Positions 10,919 through 22,310 of a stretch of DNA of 27,708 nucleotides are shown in pieces (positions within the stretch are counted from its first letter, which is position 1; every line of letters begins with the position of its first letter). The notes beneath the pieces were generated by a model. That model saw only the letters and a program-made list of their open reading frames with translations, ran no database searches and was not told the origin of the DNA. Source of the DNA: Pelargonium cotyledonis (Eukaryota; Streptophyta; Magnoliopsida; Geraniales; Geraniaceae); the NCBI GenBank assembly GCA_036897625.1, contig JAYMTA010000501.1, forward strand, positions 1 through 27,708. The letters are read 5' to 3'. The position numbers and the translations under genes are program-made.

Positions 10919-13900
10919 CTAGTTGCTTGCTGAATCACCATATCCCAGTTCCCTCTCTAGCTCATCAAACTCCCAGCCACCAATTTCCTCTTCTGTGTAG
11001 TAGTCTTGGCCTACCTTCCCAAACTCTGATTCCAGTTTGGCTAGCTCTGCTTCAGCATCTAGTACCGGCTCGGCTTTGGCTGTACCAGATACGGGATGCT
11101 TGACTATCTTAAATTCCAATGACTTAGTATCCTGTTCGGCTTTGGCTGTACCTGATACAATATGCTTGTCTATCTTAGATTCCACTGACTTGGTATCCTG
11201 CTCGGCTTTGGCTGTACCTGATATGGGATGCTCATCTATCTTAGATTCCACTGACTTAGTATCCTGCTCGGCTTTGGCTGTACCTGATACGGGATGCTTG
11301 TCTGTCTTAGATTCCACTGACTTAGTATCCTGCGGTGAAAAATGGAATGAACTTGTCTGCGACTTCTCACTCGTTGGAGTATCTGCCTTAGAGGTCGGAG
11401 TCTCAATCTCTAGAGTTGGTCTCTCGATAGAATCAAATTCCCCTCTTAGCTTCTCAATATCGTCAAATAGCTCTTTTACCCTAGAATCATCTTTCCTGGA
11501 TCAAGGAACAAAACACATATAATACAAGAGAATAAACATTATGTAAACAATAATAAAACGGAGATACAGCAATCATTACCCACCTGGACAGTTGCCCTCG
11601 GTGAACATAGAACTTCTCTTTCACGTGATCCACCACACTGAGGGTGGTTACGATCTGAAACAAGAGAAAACATCCGAACTGTGCAGGTAAATACTTCTAT
11701 AGCATTCAAGTGTCTCTTCTTCAGACTTAAGCCCAATTTCTCACCATCATTAGGGTTTTACTCGAGAGTTTATGCATGATCATTAAAACAAAAGACACAG
11801 GAAGGGAGAAGCAGGGATAGAGTCTAATGGCCACATACAAACATTTAGTCTATTAATCCATTTCATACAAGCAATACTCATTTACTAATTAGCTAGAAGA
11901 ATAACAAAAAATTGTGTCGCATAACATTGATAAAAAAAGGCAATGTACAGATTAAAGATGACAATTTACAGTTGCAATGGTACTTATACTGCTTTAATTA
12001 ACAGCAGAAAGAGCTTGTAAAAGTTGTGTGCATGACTACAAGATAGTACCATTTACTTTGAAAAAAATACCAACACTATTGCAATACGTCAATTTGAATA
12101 AAATTTTCGGTTTGGTGCATACCAACTTGGACAATAAGAAAGTAGACATGCATACCTTGGCTTCATAGTCCAAATATTCCTCCTCAAGATTTTTCCTTGG
12201 GTGTAGTACTTTCAATTCCTCAGTATCCACACTTGATGATACCCTGGAACTGTCTTCTCAGATAAATAAATACAAAAACGTAACTGAATAAAAATAGGAA
12301 AGAACTATTTCAGTGGAATGTATATCTTACCCCTCACCCAAATTGTTTATGTTCTCCACATAGATTCCTATGCGGCCGATAGCAGGCCCCAACTCTTTCT
12401 GCAAAAGCAATATAATGTTTCAATATCTATATCTACAATGTCAAAATAAGAACCAAGAACCTAGCAATACCTTGTAAGCAGAGAGAAGACGAACAGCCAA
12501 GTTCACAAAATAATCCTCGTGTTTCTCTAGTTCATCTCTAGAAAACAACACATGAGCAATTAGTACCAAGATAATAAGACCTGTTATTTTAAAAAGGTAT
12601 AATCAACACACTATTATGAGGAGAAATTTTCAAAACATTTTTCCACTTCCAAGCAGAGGGTTCTGACAAAATGTCAGTACATACTTGACCTGCTTCTCCT
12701 TGGTTTCAGTATATGAGCATTGGAGAGCCCAAGTATCTTCAAGAAAATTAATCCATGTACTAAGAACATCTTCTTCCACCCTACACGAAGATATAGATTT
12801 CAACAGCTCGTCTTCCTGTACTCCACAATGTAAGGATAAGTTATTTTGGAATTGGAACTCAAGAAAGAAACTAGGAGATAGTATTCAAAACCTCTGTTTT
12901 CAAGTGTGCAATGATCTGAGTGTTAGCTTCCTCAAAGTGGTCTCTCTCTTCCTTAGTATAGCGAAGGCGTGCTTGAGCAGCAGCCAAGGAGATATTAACC
13001 TACGCCACATGCAACAGTTGTAAAATACTTGCAACCAGCAGAGGGTAAACGTTGAAAGCAATCAGTCGTGTTTCAAAATCATAGCCAATTTTTTTTTTTG
13101 TGGTCACTGAATTGCACAATTTATTTTTGTAACCATTTTTAGTTAAATAAGCAAGAATGCATCACTGCATATCCAGATAATAAAAAAAAGTCAAAGTGCA
13201 AATACCTTTTTCAGTTCAGCTTCAAGATCATCTCTTCTTTTCTCAAGAACTGAAATCTCAGTTGACAATTCCTGGAAGTAGAACATCGAAAGAAAAAGAA
13301 GGAAGTTCAATTAACCTACCAAATAAATTATTAAAATGCCAGAGCAAATATCTACAACATAATCAATAAACTAACATATTTTTTAGAAACAATAACCAAG
13401 AAGGCAAGCACACAGCATTTTTCTAAAATAATTTAAATATCTACTATATAAAGCCTGTTGTTGTCTAGAGGTGCTGAAATGAAAAGAAAAGAAGTCATTG
13501 CATCAAGGCTGCTGAAGCCCATTACCTTCTCTTTTTCACCAGCTTCACTGGCTTTGGTCACACGAACTTTCAAAGCCTCCTCTTTTTGAACTCTGACCAA
13601 GTATCAGAAAAGACATCACAGTTATTTAAACCTTGACGTCAACTACAAAAGAACTAAATATCAAGTACGGAATATAAGCAATCAATAGCATCTCTCATGC
13701 AGAGTTATTGAAAACTTTTTGGTGATACGATTCGAAGAAGAATGCTTGACAATAAGTTCAATGGTTTGAAAGTATTCCTGTGCAAACATACCTAGAATTT
13801 AACATAGTTCTATTAGAAATTTATATATAGTCAGTAGAAATTGTAAAATTAATCAGCCCTGCCCAGGCCAACATGTAATTGACAATAGAGGGGACATAGG

Positions 13901-16900
13901 GGGTGATGTTTAGGAATCACAACCCCGAACTTCAAAACAAACATGGAGCCAGACAAGTGTGATCGAACATTAAAATATGAAGGCACCGTTTTTACTGTAC
14001 TTAAGCTCACTTAAAAAGGGAAATAATAAACTAACTAAACAAAATGTTCGCGTGCAGCTCCTTCATAGAGTAATTACAGATAGCAATTTGAGGATATATA
14101 TTACTTAATTATTAAAAAAAATAGAACATACAATTCTGGGTATGATATTCACCTGTAATCCGAAATGCGCTTTTCAGCTTTTGAGGTAGAATTTGCAAGA
14201 GATTGCGATAAGACCTTCAACTTATCAACCTGCTTATGTTCATGCAGGTCATAGCAGTAAATATACAGTCCTCGAGGAATTAACAGTGTAATAAAATTAT
14301 AAGTTTTTTTTTTCTTTTTTTCTTTTTTGATACAAATAGGTGCTGAAATCCTATCTTGCAACGGCCTAAGGAACCTTTTCAAGACATATATATACAAGCT
14401 CGAACAAGGAAATAGTGTTCAGGAAAGAGACTTTGCCTCTTAACCCTAGCATAGGGCTTTTGGCACCATACCGCACCAAAGTTACTAATGCATCATTTAA
14501 CAATGGTCAAGAACACACATCTCCACGTGGGAGGTCGTGGGTTCAAATCCTATTGCGTCAGGTTGGGTGGGGTAGGGTGGGGTTTAAAGTTAGTTTTTTT
14601 TTGGGGGGGGGTTGGGAATGCATCGTTTAACAATGTGGATTCCAGAACTGGTTACAACATCATGATTTTCTTTGACACTTTCATCCTCTCAATTGGTGTG
14701 GCTGTCAGTCTTACAGGAACCATGTCCCCCTGTAACCAGCACCATTTTTGACACAAACCATCATTTTTAAAAAATATAAATTATAGGATAAACCTCCGAC
14801 AATTAGTTACTAATAGAACACTTGGCATATTCCACAAGAGAACTGATAGAGGATTCACAATAATAGATTCGCCTTTCTGCTGCAGACATTCAGGTCCTAC
14901 TTGTCTAAAAATCATTGTTTGAATGGCACTACAAGAGCATGGACTGCATGGTTGATAATTTTCAAACAGAAAGAAAAACTCACCTTTTGGGCATGGATCT
15001 CTGGGGAGTCTCCATTGTTTATGAATTTTTTTCTTAACATCTCTTCCAGTCTGGAACAAGCTCGAATTTGTGAAAGCGCTCTTTTCAAAGACTGCCAAAA
15101 ATATAGAATGGTTGGATTTCATACACCATTACATATCCCTCCGTAAATGAAATTGTTATGTACTTTTCAACACTCTTAATACCAACAGCAAGTACCCAAG
15201 ACTCCTGTCAACCATGTAGGGGAGGATGCTTCGGAGATAGATTTTTATGACCAATCACAAGTTACGCGACGGAAGGCATCTCAATCATTTGACTGATCAT
15301 GTGCAGATGGATATAGTATTGTTCATGCTTGTAATTATGATAATCCAAACATACAGAATACAGAAAAGGTAGTTTAATAGTAAATAATTAGAATTCAAAA
15401 CTGATGCAGAGTATCACATTCTTGGTATACCATGAAATTATTTAATTCCAATAATATTATGAACTGTAATAGGAAAAGGCTAAAGAACCAACTGAAAATC
15501 AAGAAATAATCAATTAAATTATTATACGACCTAGTGAGAATTAGATGCAATGCCACCAAAGCAATGAGTTGTCAATGGTATGCCTAGCATTGATTGTTGA
15601 TCATAAACAGGTTATGCTCTGTTTGCTTCGCTGACAGGACATAAATGGTTGTTGCAATAATCAAGCTGCTCACCTCTATTGTCGTTTTTGTTGATTCTTT
15701 AGAAAGTTTATCAAAATCTTCATTTGAAGCCTCCTGCGAGGCTGTCATAGTATCAAGCTTTTTCTTTAGGTTACCGGCTTCAGCATCTATTCTGTGATTT
15801 CAAAGCAAGTCAAGAAATATATGTTAGGCACAAGTATGTTAAGCATATGACAATCGAATTTCTGAAAATGTGATAAAGCAAACAGCAGGGAACCTGTATC
15901 AAGGAAATCCATTAACCATTCCATTAGAGAGAGAAGTTCAACCTCCGCCCGTGTTCTTGCAGCACGGTTGGTTCCAAGCCCAATAAAGGAGGGTTGTGTT
16001 AGATTGGGTATAATTTGTCAAATCTCATGAACATGAATACTAGAGAGAGTTTCACAAATGATGAAGTTTCCCACAAGTATGTCTACATTTACAAGCAATT
16101 AGGGATTTTAGGATTATTCATGATTCTGATGCAGAACTGATAGTTGCTAGTTACATTAGTTACAAGTCAGTTGTTATTTTCTTTTGGACTCGTTAGTCGG
16201 GCCTTGTAATGGTGTTTAAATGATTGTAGCTGGCCCATTTTGGTGGCCGTTTTGCTTGTAACTGACTTGCATTGCTGTCTGACTGTTTGGAGTAGGGGAG
16301 AACTACTATGTGATGTATTGGGATTTGGAAATGGAATCAAGCAATATCTCTTCTTCTAGCTTCTTCAACACTACCTCTATTTCCTTTCTCTCAGTTATAC
16401 TATCCGGATTCTGGTTCGCTAGTGCAGTGAAAATCCTTATAAGTGCATCAGATTAATGATTAAAATGTCAACAAAAAAATGGAGGATTCATTAATAAAAG
16501 AGAGATAAAAACTACTAAGCAAACTTTGAAAGGATTCAACAAAATTGAAACTAACTACTACAAAATAGATCAAACATAGCCCTTAAAAAAAACACAGGAG
16601 TATAGTGTGTTTAAAATATAAAAAACCGTATAACATCTGCAACTCATATAAAAGCTAAGGTCAACAGAATCCCAGAAGCCAAAAAAATGGAAAAGGAAAG
16701 GGCTAAAAGTTGTGTAAAGAACCTTAACAAGTTGAAACAGGATTTATCTTTATTTGTTCCTCACCTTCCGAGATCAGCGTTAATTTTCAATCCTGTAATG
16801 GCATTTTGTGCAAATTGAAGCAACTCCTCTCGCTTCACCTAAATATCAATTAATTTAACTATTAACATCAAGGAGATGAAGTCAATAAACTAGAACTCTC

Positions 16901-19580
16901 CACTATGAAATAATAACAAGGCACAACTATCATATACATGTGCAGTGTCAGGACAATTCACATAATCTCTGACTAAAAATCAAGTTGCTCTTTGATTAGC
17001 AAATCCCTTCACTTTTATGTGGTTGATGGTTATTATTTTGTTGTGTTTCATATATATGAAACATAGTCAAGAAAAAAGTAACACTTGTATTTCTTTACTT
17101 TTCTTAGGTTGAAATATTTTTTTTCTGTTGAAGAAAGAAAAATGTATAAAAAAAAATATCACGACAGATAAGATTCAAATTTGGGTAAATAGTTATTACG
17201 ACAAAGATTTGAATCACATAGCATTCATTCAGACATCCATCGTAAACATTATAAGACAAAAAAATACAAATACCGGCAGGGTTTCTTATGCTTTATGCAT
17301 TTGTAAGTAACCAAATATAATTCATGGCTTTACCAATACTTCATCTTCATAGCCTGAAAAGGCATTTGCTAGATCTTGAATACTGCTTGCTATTGCATTA
17401 TGAATTTCTTTATCTCCAGTAAGACACAGCCTGCAGTAATCATATTGCAACATTCAGATCCAGTACATACCAACTCCACTTCTCAACTCATTCTAGACTT
17501 GCTAACAAGATCAATGAAATTGAATATATCAAGTTAAAAACTAACTAAACACCAAATCTATGATAGTTATAATGTCAAAGCCTCTGCATCACATTTATCA
17601 GAATATTCATGTTTGTCATGGCATGAATTTATACTCAGCTGTTACTTCAGATCATTCTAAAAAGCAATACAATAGTATGAGGGCTCACCGAAACATCTCC
17701 AGGAGCAGAGCAACTTCTTCATCATTTGGGGATTCAAGAATCTGAGTCATAGAAAAGAGTTAATCTGCGGTTAACTTCCACAATCAGCCATTACAAAAAA
17801 AAAAATAAATAACTATGAAAATAACAATAAATAAAAAACTCGGCATAAGGTTGTTTTGATAAGGAAGTACACATACTGCCATGAAAGTTTTGATCAAAAT
17901 AAAAAATAATTAAGTTGTAACAAAAAAACTAGCATGGATGTAGGGGGGAAACATGGACATATACTCATAAAAAAGTTTCGTTATAAAAATATATTAAGAA
18001 AATAAAAGCATTCAACTTAAGGTTTGGATGATGTGAAAAAATTGAATAAATTTGAGTTAGAATAAGAAAACATTAATCACATTTTATCTAAAATTTCAAC
18101 TCCAAATTACCCTATATATAGTATATTCAAGGTTTGGAAGATGTGAGAAGACAATGATTCATCTTCAACTAATTTTGGATGATTGTCAAAACAATTAGAT
18201 ACCAATAACTGAAATTAAGGTAACATACCATGGACAATGTAATACCCTCCAGAGCCTGACTTTGAAGAAAAACATCACGAAAATTCATAGGTTCACCCTC
18301 AGCATCATCGTCAACATAGAGAACCTATTATTAAAACAAAAGCAATGCGAACAGTTTAAGATTCAATTATCAGAAACCTGAGTGAATTCAAGTTAACAAG
18401 ATGTTGATGTATGAAGTGTTTAAAAGTTAAAATTATAAACCTAAAATACATCCAACTCGAGAAAACAAAAAGCAGAGAAAATTAGGATTTACTGACCCAG
18501 GATGGTTTATCCAGTTTATGTTTGGATTCATCATAACCAATGTGCTCTTCAAGGGTCTTTCCTTTACCTTTGGATGAAGCATCAGATGACTTTTCAATTT
18601 CTTTAAGCACAACAAGCCATCTTCTCAGTAAATGAGCTCTTTCAGCCACCTTACAAGAAACAGCAGCTTCTTCCAATCTTTTGATGGTATACTTGGCACT
18701 CTGGAAATTCTGAGCAACCTGCAAACATGTGAAAAAGGAGAAAGTGAAATGCTGAATATGACTACTAGACATCGACAACACAATGCGAGACTGAACTTTG
18801 CAACTTTCATAATCTATGCATTAGAATGAAAAAGAAAAGGGTAAGCAGCTCCAAATACTCACAATGACTAGTTTGTAGACATACTGAGATACAAAGAAGC
18901 TCAAAAATGTAGGGATGCAAATATAAAGAAAAAGGTAAAGCTCACAATGAGAACTTAATGAACTGTTTATACAAATTCCAAATTCGAAGACATATAACTC
19001 AGACAGACCAGACCCAGGTCAATTGAGTTACCTCCCCATACCCATATTACAAGGAATTTTTTAGCCATTTCATTTAAGAAGTTCCATTTGAGTTCTAATT
19101 TTTTATGTAAAGCTTTTTTAACATTAAAGTTTAAATTTTTAAGCCTTTCAAAGCAATATAAAGTTAACAAAATATCTCCCGCCAAAGGAAGAAACCAAAC
19201 AAGCATAACTATACATTGAAAACTTCAACAGTTCAACGCTACCAAAAAATGCTAAACCCTAAGGTAAAAGCCCCACAATTTCAGCTGGCATTGGCACAAA
19301 ACACCCAGCAAAAAACCAAGTAATTTCAAAATAGAGAAAAGAAGTTTTAAAAAACTACTGTTCTCAATTTCAAGGGGGAAAAAAAAGCTATCATATTGCA
19401 AAAACAAAGCAAGAGAGAAGAGTGAAATACAATTCGATCTTGCAAGAGCTTGGCGCCTTCGGCGACGGCCTGGCCGGCGTGCTGGACGACGGTGTTGGCG
19501 TAGTTCTTAACGGCACGAGTGATATCGTTCTTGTTCCCGACTTCCACGGCTTTGCTCACCGCAAATTTCAGCCACGACAT
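10919..19580 (-). CDS. Long coiled-coil-like plant protein, 18 exons, 745 aa (possibly CW7-like)
   Basis: Exons from start to stop: 19580-19431, 18718-18497, 18324-18229, 17741-17689, 17430-17334, 16838-16765, 15791-15674, 15091-14984, 14229-14153, 13592-13526, 13271-13206, 12999-12892, 12815-12685, 12537-12471, 12398-12331, 12243-12156, 11654-11584, 11495-10919. All introns are GT-AG and the phases agree throughout, giving 2238 bases. The protein starts [16 protein letters not shown], has a [20 protein letters not shown] block, then [14 protein letters not shown] and [17 protein letters not shown]. It continues as a Lys/Glu-rich, mostly helical region (about 230-560) suited to coiled coil. 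The C-terminus has four 22-residue repeats (610-697) and an acidic end, [18 protein letters not shown]. There is no signal peptide or membrane segment. From memory the N-terminal third resembles the Arabidopsis protein labelled CW7, of unknown function; this is low confidence. The exon model is strong, the function unknown. Confidence 0.85.
11066..11329 (-). repeat. In-frame 66-bp tandem repeat, four copies, in the last exon
   Basis: The marker CGGCTTTGGC recurs at 11071, 11137, 11203 and 11269, exactly 66 bases apart. Each unit encodes 22 residues of the form [21 protein letters not shown] followed by Q (P in the last copy). The copy nearest the C-terminus is the most diverged (SLEFKIVK). 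The unit length is a multiple of three, so copy number can change without breaking the frame. Confidence 0.95.
14487..14635 (+). mobile_element. SINE-like insertion in an intron, with target-site duplication
   Basis: The direct repeats AATGCATCATTTAACAATG (14487-14505) and AATGCATCGTTTAACAATG (14617-14635) differ at one of 19 positions. They enclose about 111 bases. The insert has GGTTCAAATCC at about 14541-14551, a good match to the RNA polymerase III box B of tRNA-derived SINEs, and it ends in T-rich and G-rich runs. It lies in the intron between exons 8 and 9 of the minus-strand coiled-coil gene, in the opposite orientation. The 5' part with box A is short or diverged, so the element may be truncated. 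Confidence 0.65.
16100..16400 (+). mobile_element. LTR-like retrotransposon fragment in an intron (boundaries uncertain)
   Basis: The intron between exons 6 and 7 is unusually long (15792-16837). Its middle contains GTTACATTAGTTACAAGTCAG, then GGAATCAAGCAATATCTC and a TCTTCTTCTAGCTTCTTCAAC-like stretch, the style of U5 sequence in plant Copia LTRs. The adjacent segment at about 15940-16010 (TTCCAAGCCCAATAAAGGAG) also looks like dispersed repeat DNA. There is no coding remnant, and I could not find clean ends or target-site duplications. Confidence 0.35.
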
Positions 19581-19860
19581 CTTCAATTTTCTCAGGGAAG
19601 GTTCCAGACGGACTGATCGGAGACGGAAACTCGAGCAAGCAACAGAGAAATTGGGTAGAGTTTATCGAGGAAGGTGTAGTGGTCTGGACAGAGTAGGACA
19701 GAGACAAACGGTAGAGGAAGATTCAGTCAGCGTGAGGATAGGCCACGTGTATTGTCGTTTTAAACACATGTGTTGCGTCGTTTTTACATTAGAATTTAGA
19801 CATATCAATTCAAGAGTTTATTTAAAACAAAATGAGTCAAAGACCTTATCACCTTCTTAA
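19581..19860 (-). promoter_or_regulatory. 5' leader and promoter of the coiled-coil gene with a G-box/ABRE-like site
   Basis: The sequence upstream of the ATG at 19580 contains CCACGTGT at 19743-19750, about 165 bases from the start. The ACGTGT core is that of G-box/ABRE elements bound by bZIP and bHLH factors. No clear TATA box is seen nearby. The plus-strand frames crossing this region (19422-19616 and 19519-19860) are shadows of exon 1 and its leader. Confidence 0.4.
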
Positions 19861-20723
19861 CGCAACTACACGATGGGTCAAAAAAAAACAGTTTTTGCTA
19901 CTAACATTTCGACCAAACACCACATGATGTGTCTGTTTTGACTTTGGATCAACGCAAACACAATGGAAGGATGATGTATCTTAGATTTTTTGTCCACGTA
20001 GCAAAAATAACAAGCCTAGTATCCAAGTAATATGTCCAGTAATATTAAGTACTATCAAGTTTCAATTTAAGTTCGCAAGGTAAATGTCATCTTGTCCAAG
20101 TAAAGGTAACTCCAAGCTCTTCACATGTATCATGCATGAAGGCAAACACACACAAGCAACGAAATACTCGGGGTTGGTGTTCCGGGACGACACCTACGGT
20201 GTGAGAGTAAGTCTTTTGTGGGAAAGCAATGTGCTCTATAGAGCTTTTCTAGAGAGAGAAAATATAGAGAGGTAAGCAAATGTTAATAATGAGAGTGGAG
20301 TTGAGATCTCTTTCTTTTTGGAAGAGGGAAGTATTTATAGGCTCATACCACCTTGTGCCACTTGTCAACGCCTGATTGGTTGGTCAAGATAGAAGACCCA
20401 TAAAGGCCCACTTGGCCCATTGTGCTCATATAGTATGTATGTAGTGTTGGGCTTCTCCTTTTTTCCGGACGCGTTGCGCGTGTGTGTCGGTGAGGCGGGC
20501 GTGTCTCGTATGCTTCTTATGAGATGTGATGACTTGCCTAACCTATTGTGAGCTAGTGCCTCGCAAGGTCATGGATGTGTGGGAGTATTGATGTTGTGAT
20601 GTGTTGTTGGAGTGTCTCTTGAAGTTATCTTAGTAATGATGAAGTCTTGCAAGAGTCTAGTCTAGAGTGTCTTGTGATGGCACATCTCTCTTCTTGCTGT
20701 TGGAGAGGTGTTGGAAGGCAAGA

Positions 20724-20802
20724 CCTTGTTTGTAGGCTTGTGCTCCATGAGGAGTGCAAGGGTCTTGCTTGTAAGCTTGTGCCCCTTGGGGAAGGAGTGA
20801 GC
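20724..20802 (+). repeat. Short direct repeat, 40-bp spacing
   Basis: CTTGTTTGTAGGCTTGTGCT at 20724 recurs as CTTGCTTGTAAGCTTGTGCC at 20764, three differences in 20 bases. It lies just outside the minisatellite and adds to the repeat-rich character of this segment. Confidence 0.6.
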
Positions 20803-20854
20803 TCCTAAGCCTCTCAAGTTGTGTTGAGGTATTTGTTATAAAGTTGGGAGCTCT

Positions 20855-21068
20855 TTGTCCATGATGAAAGAGAGTTCCTTGTCCATGGTGAGAGCGTAGA
20901 GCTTGTCCATAGTGAGAGTGAAGTGTTTGTCCATGGTGAGAGGGAAGAGCTTGTCCACGATGAGAGTAAAGTGCATGTCACTTGTCCATGGTTAGAGCGA
21001 AGTGCTTGTCACTTGTCCATGGTTAGAGCAAAGTGCTTGTCGCTAGTCGCTTGTCCATGGTTAGAGCG
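20855..21068 (+). repeat. Minisatellite with 24-bp unit and stepwise longer variants
   Basis: TTGTCC(A)-type unit starts occur at 20855, 20879, 20903, 20927, 20951, 20982, 21013 and 21051. Spacings are therefore 24, 24, 24, 24, 31, 31 and 38 bases. Each unit is close to TTGTCCATGGTGAGAGNGAA plus four bases. The longer units carry an added seven bases or so of TTGTCAC/TCGC type. The array lies in the U3-like half of the LTR-like region. Confidence 0.85.
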
Positions 21069-21337
21069 CGACAAAGTTCACAAGCCTTTGGAGATTGGAT
21101 GTCGTGGAGCGGGAGGAGGTCGGCACGTCCGTCAAGAGGAACACTCTTGTTCGAACCCAGTTTGAGGAGGCTTGTCCCGCCAAACAAGCTTGCTTGTTCC
21201 GGTTTGCCTCGAAGGGGTTCTTTGACCTTGTTGGTGTAGTTCCTAGGCTTAGAAGCCTTCCAAGTCATGGGCCATCTGTGACTGCATTTATCGGATCTGG
21301 ATGATGACATGGCATATTAAGGTGGTCACGTGTCACA

Positions 21338-22310
21338 ATCTGATTGGCATAGAGTTATGATTCGTATGGGAGCATCACATCCAATACCAGCGGCGGAGAT
21401 TAAACCTTCCTGATAACAAATCATAAATATATAGTCTTCAATCTACTTTTTTAAGGCAAAAACTTCAGCAGAGACAAAACTTGGCTTTGGAAAATATATA
21501 CTCATGATCAAATATAAGGTTTCAAGCTAAAATGAGATGTGGTGGTGGCTGGGTCTTAGCCAGCTCGACCACCATAAGTAACATCACCTTCATTTTTACA
21601 GAAGAAAAGTCGATGAGTGTGACCAGAACCAGATGGTGCATTTGCATAATAAGTTGCCCCTACTTTATTCGCTTCATTTATTAATCAACTAAACACATAC
21701 AACATCAAGCTTGCGGTACCTATATGAATATATATATATATATATCTCCAAACATATGTATCAGGCAACAAGACAAGCATTGAACCAAACTTTACAATAA
21801 AAACAACAGACACCGGGTCACCGGCCACGAGATTCTACATGTCACCTTCGCCACCAGTTCTGCGATTAACAAAATCATTTCCAGCCCCCACCAGACTTTA
21901 ATACAGAAAGTAAATTTCTTAATCATGTACAATCTCATACGTACAACAAATAAAACTATATGTTATGTATATGCAGAGAGTTAATATCACAATAGGCGGT
22001 ACTATTTACTTGGACAAGTTAATTGTTGTACATACGGTAAGTCGGTAACAGTAACCCTTCAGCAAAAACAATAATGTGCTTCAGGAAATTTGACCGCTTA
22101 CCCTTTTTGCTTACTGCAGAAATGATAGCTAGCTAAGACTTATTATAGGGGACCCTGCAATACTCCGTGCCAGTCCGTATAAACCATCATCTGCTTTGGG
22201 ACCATAAAAAGGCTATACCTTTGTATTTTGGCTGGATTTGGCTGATTATCATGTAGGCAAAGGCAAAGTACCAACCAGAACACAAAGGTAAGATCGTTTT
22301 CGATGGTATG
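21338..22310. other. Noncoding stretch downstream of the RPGE-like gene
   Basis: This contains the 3' untranslated side of the minus-strand RPGE-like gene. An (AT)9 run lies at 21728-21745. A short hairpin-capable sequence at 21541-21573 pairs GGTGGT with ACCACC and GCTGG with CCAGC. No gene is visible. Confidence 0.5.

Larger units (their letters stand above)
19861..21337 (-). mobile_element. LTR-like region in reverse orientation (possible solo LTR)
   Basis: On the minus strand a TATAAATA box at 20339-20332 is followed by a leader with TCTCTCTATATTTTCTCTCTC and GTGTCGTCCCGGAACACC. It is preceded by about 1 kb of direct-repeat-rich sequence. A possible LTR start, TGTGACACGTG, reads from 21337 downward and shares its first nine bases with the LTR-like segment at 9810. 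This order resembles U3-R-U5. There is no gag/pol remnant or primer-binding site, and the low-coordinate end and duplications were not found. The overlapping small frames at 20923-21310 look like repeat-derived noise. Confidence 0.4.

Noticed and set aside
11037..11522. Plus-strand 161-codon repetitive frame
   Set aside because: It is the complement of the 66-bp repeats in the last exon of the coiled-coil gene, whose minus-strand frame joins upstream exons in phase.
14149..14397. Minus-strand 82-codon frame as an independent gene
   Set aside because: Only its last 25 codons (14229-14153) are real, as exon 9; the rest is intron with a poly-Lys run from a T tract.
14531..14552. Possible tRNA gene because of GTGGGTTCAAATCC
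   Set aside because: Only the box B arm is present; there is no acceptor stem or anticodon arm, and the segment lies inside a duplicated-flank insertion, so it is SINE-like.
14781..15122. Minus-strand 113-codon frame
   Set aside because: It overlaps exon 8 in a different frame; the exon reads [18 protein letters not shown] in the correct frame.
18491..18496. Alternative exon 2 donor GTAAAT four bases downstream of GTCAGT
   Set aside because: It looks like a good donor but would leave one extra base and put the next exon ([12 protein letters not shown]) out of frame with an early stop.
21023..21310. Overlapping frames of 68-95 codons on both strands
   Set aside because: They arise from the GC-richer, repeat-bearing LTR-like DNA; none has a recognisable domain.
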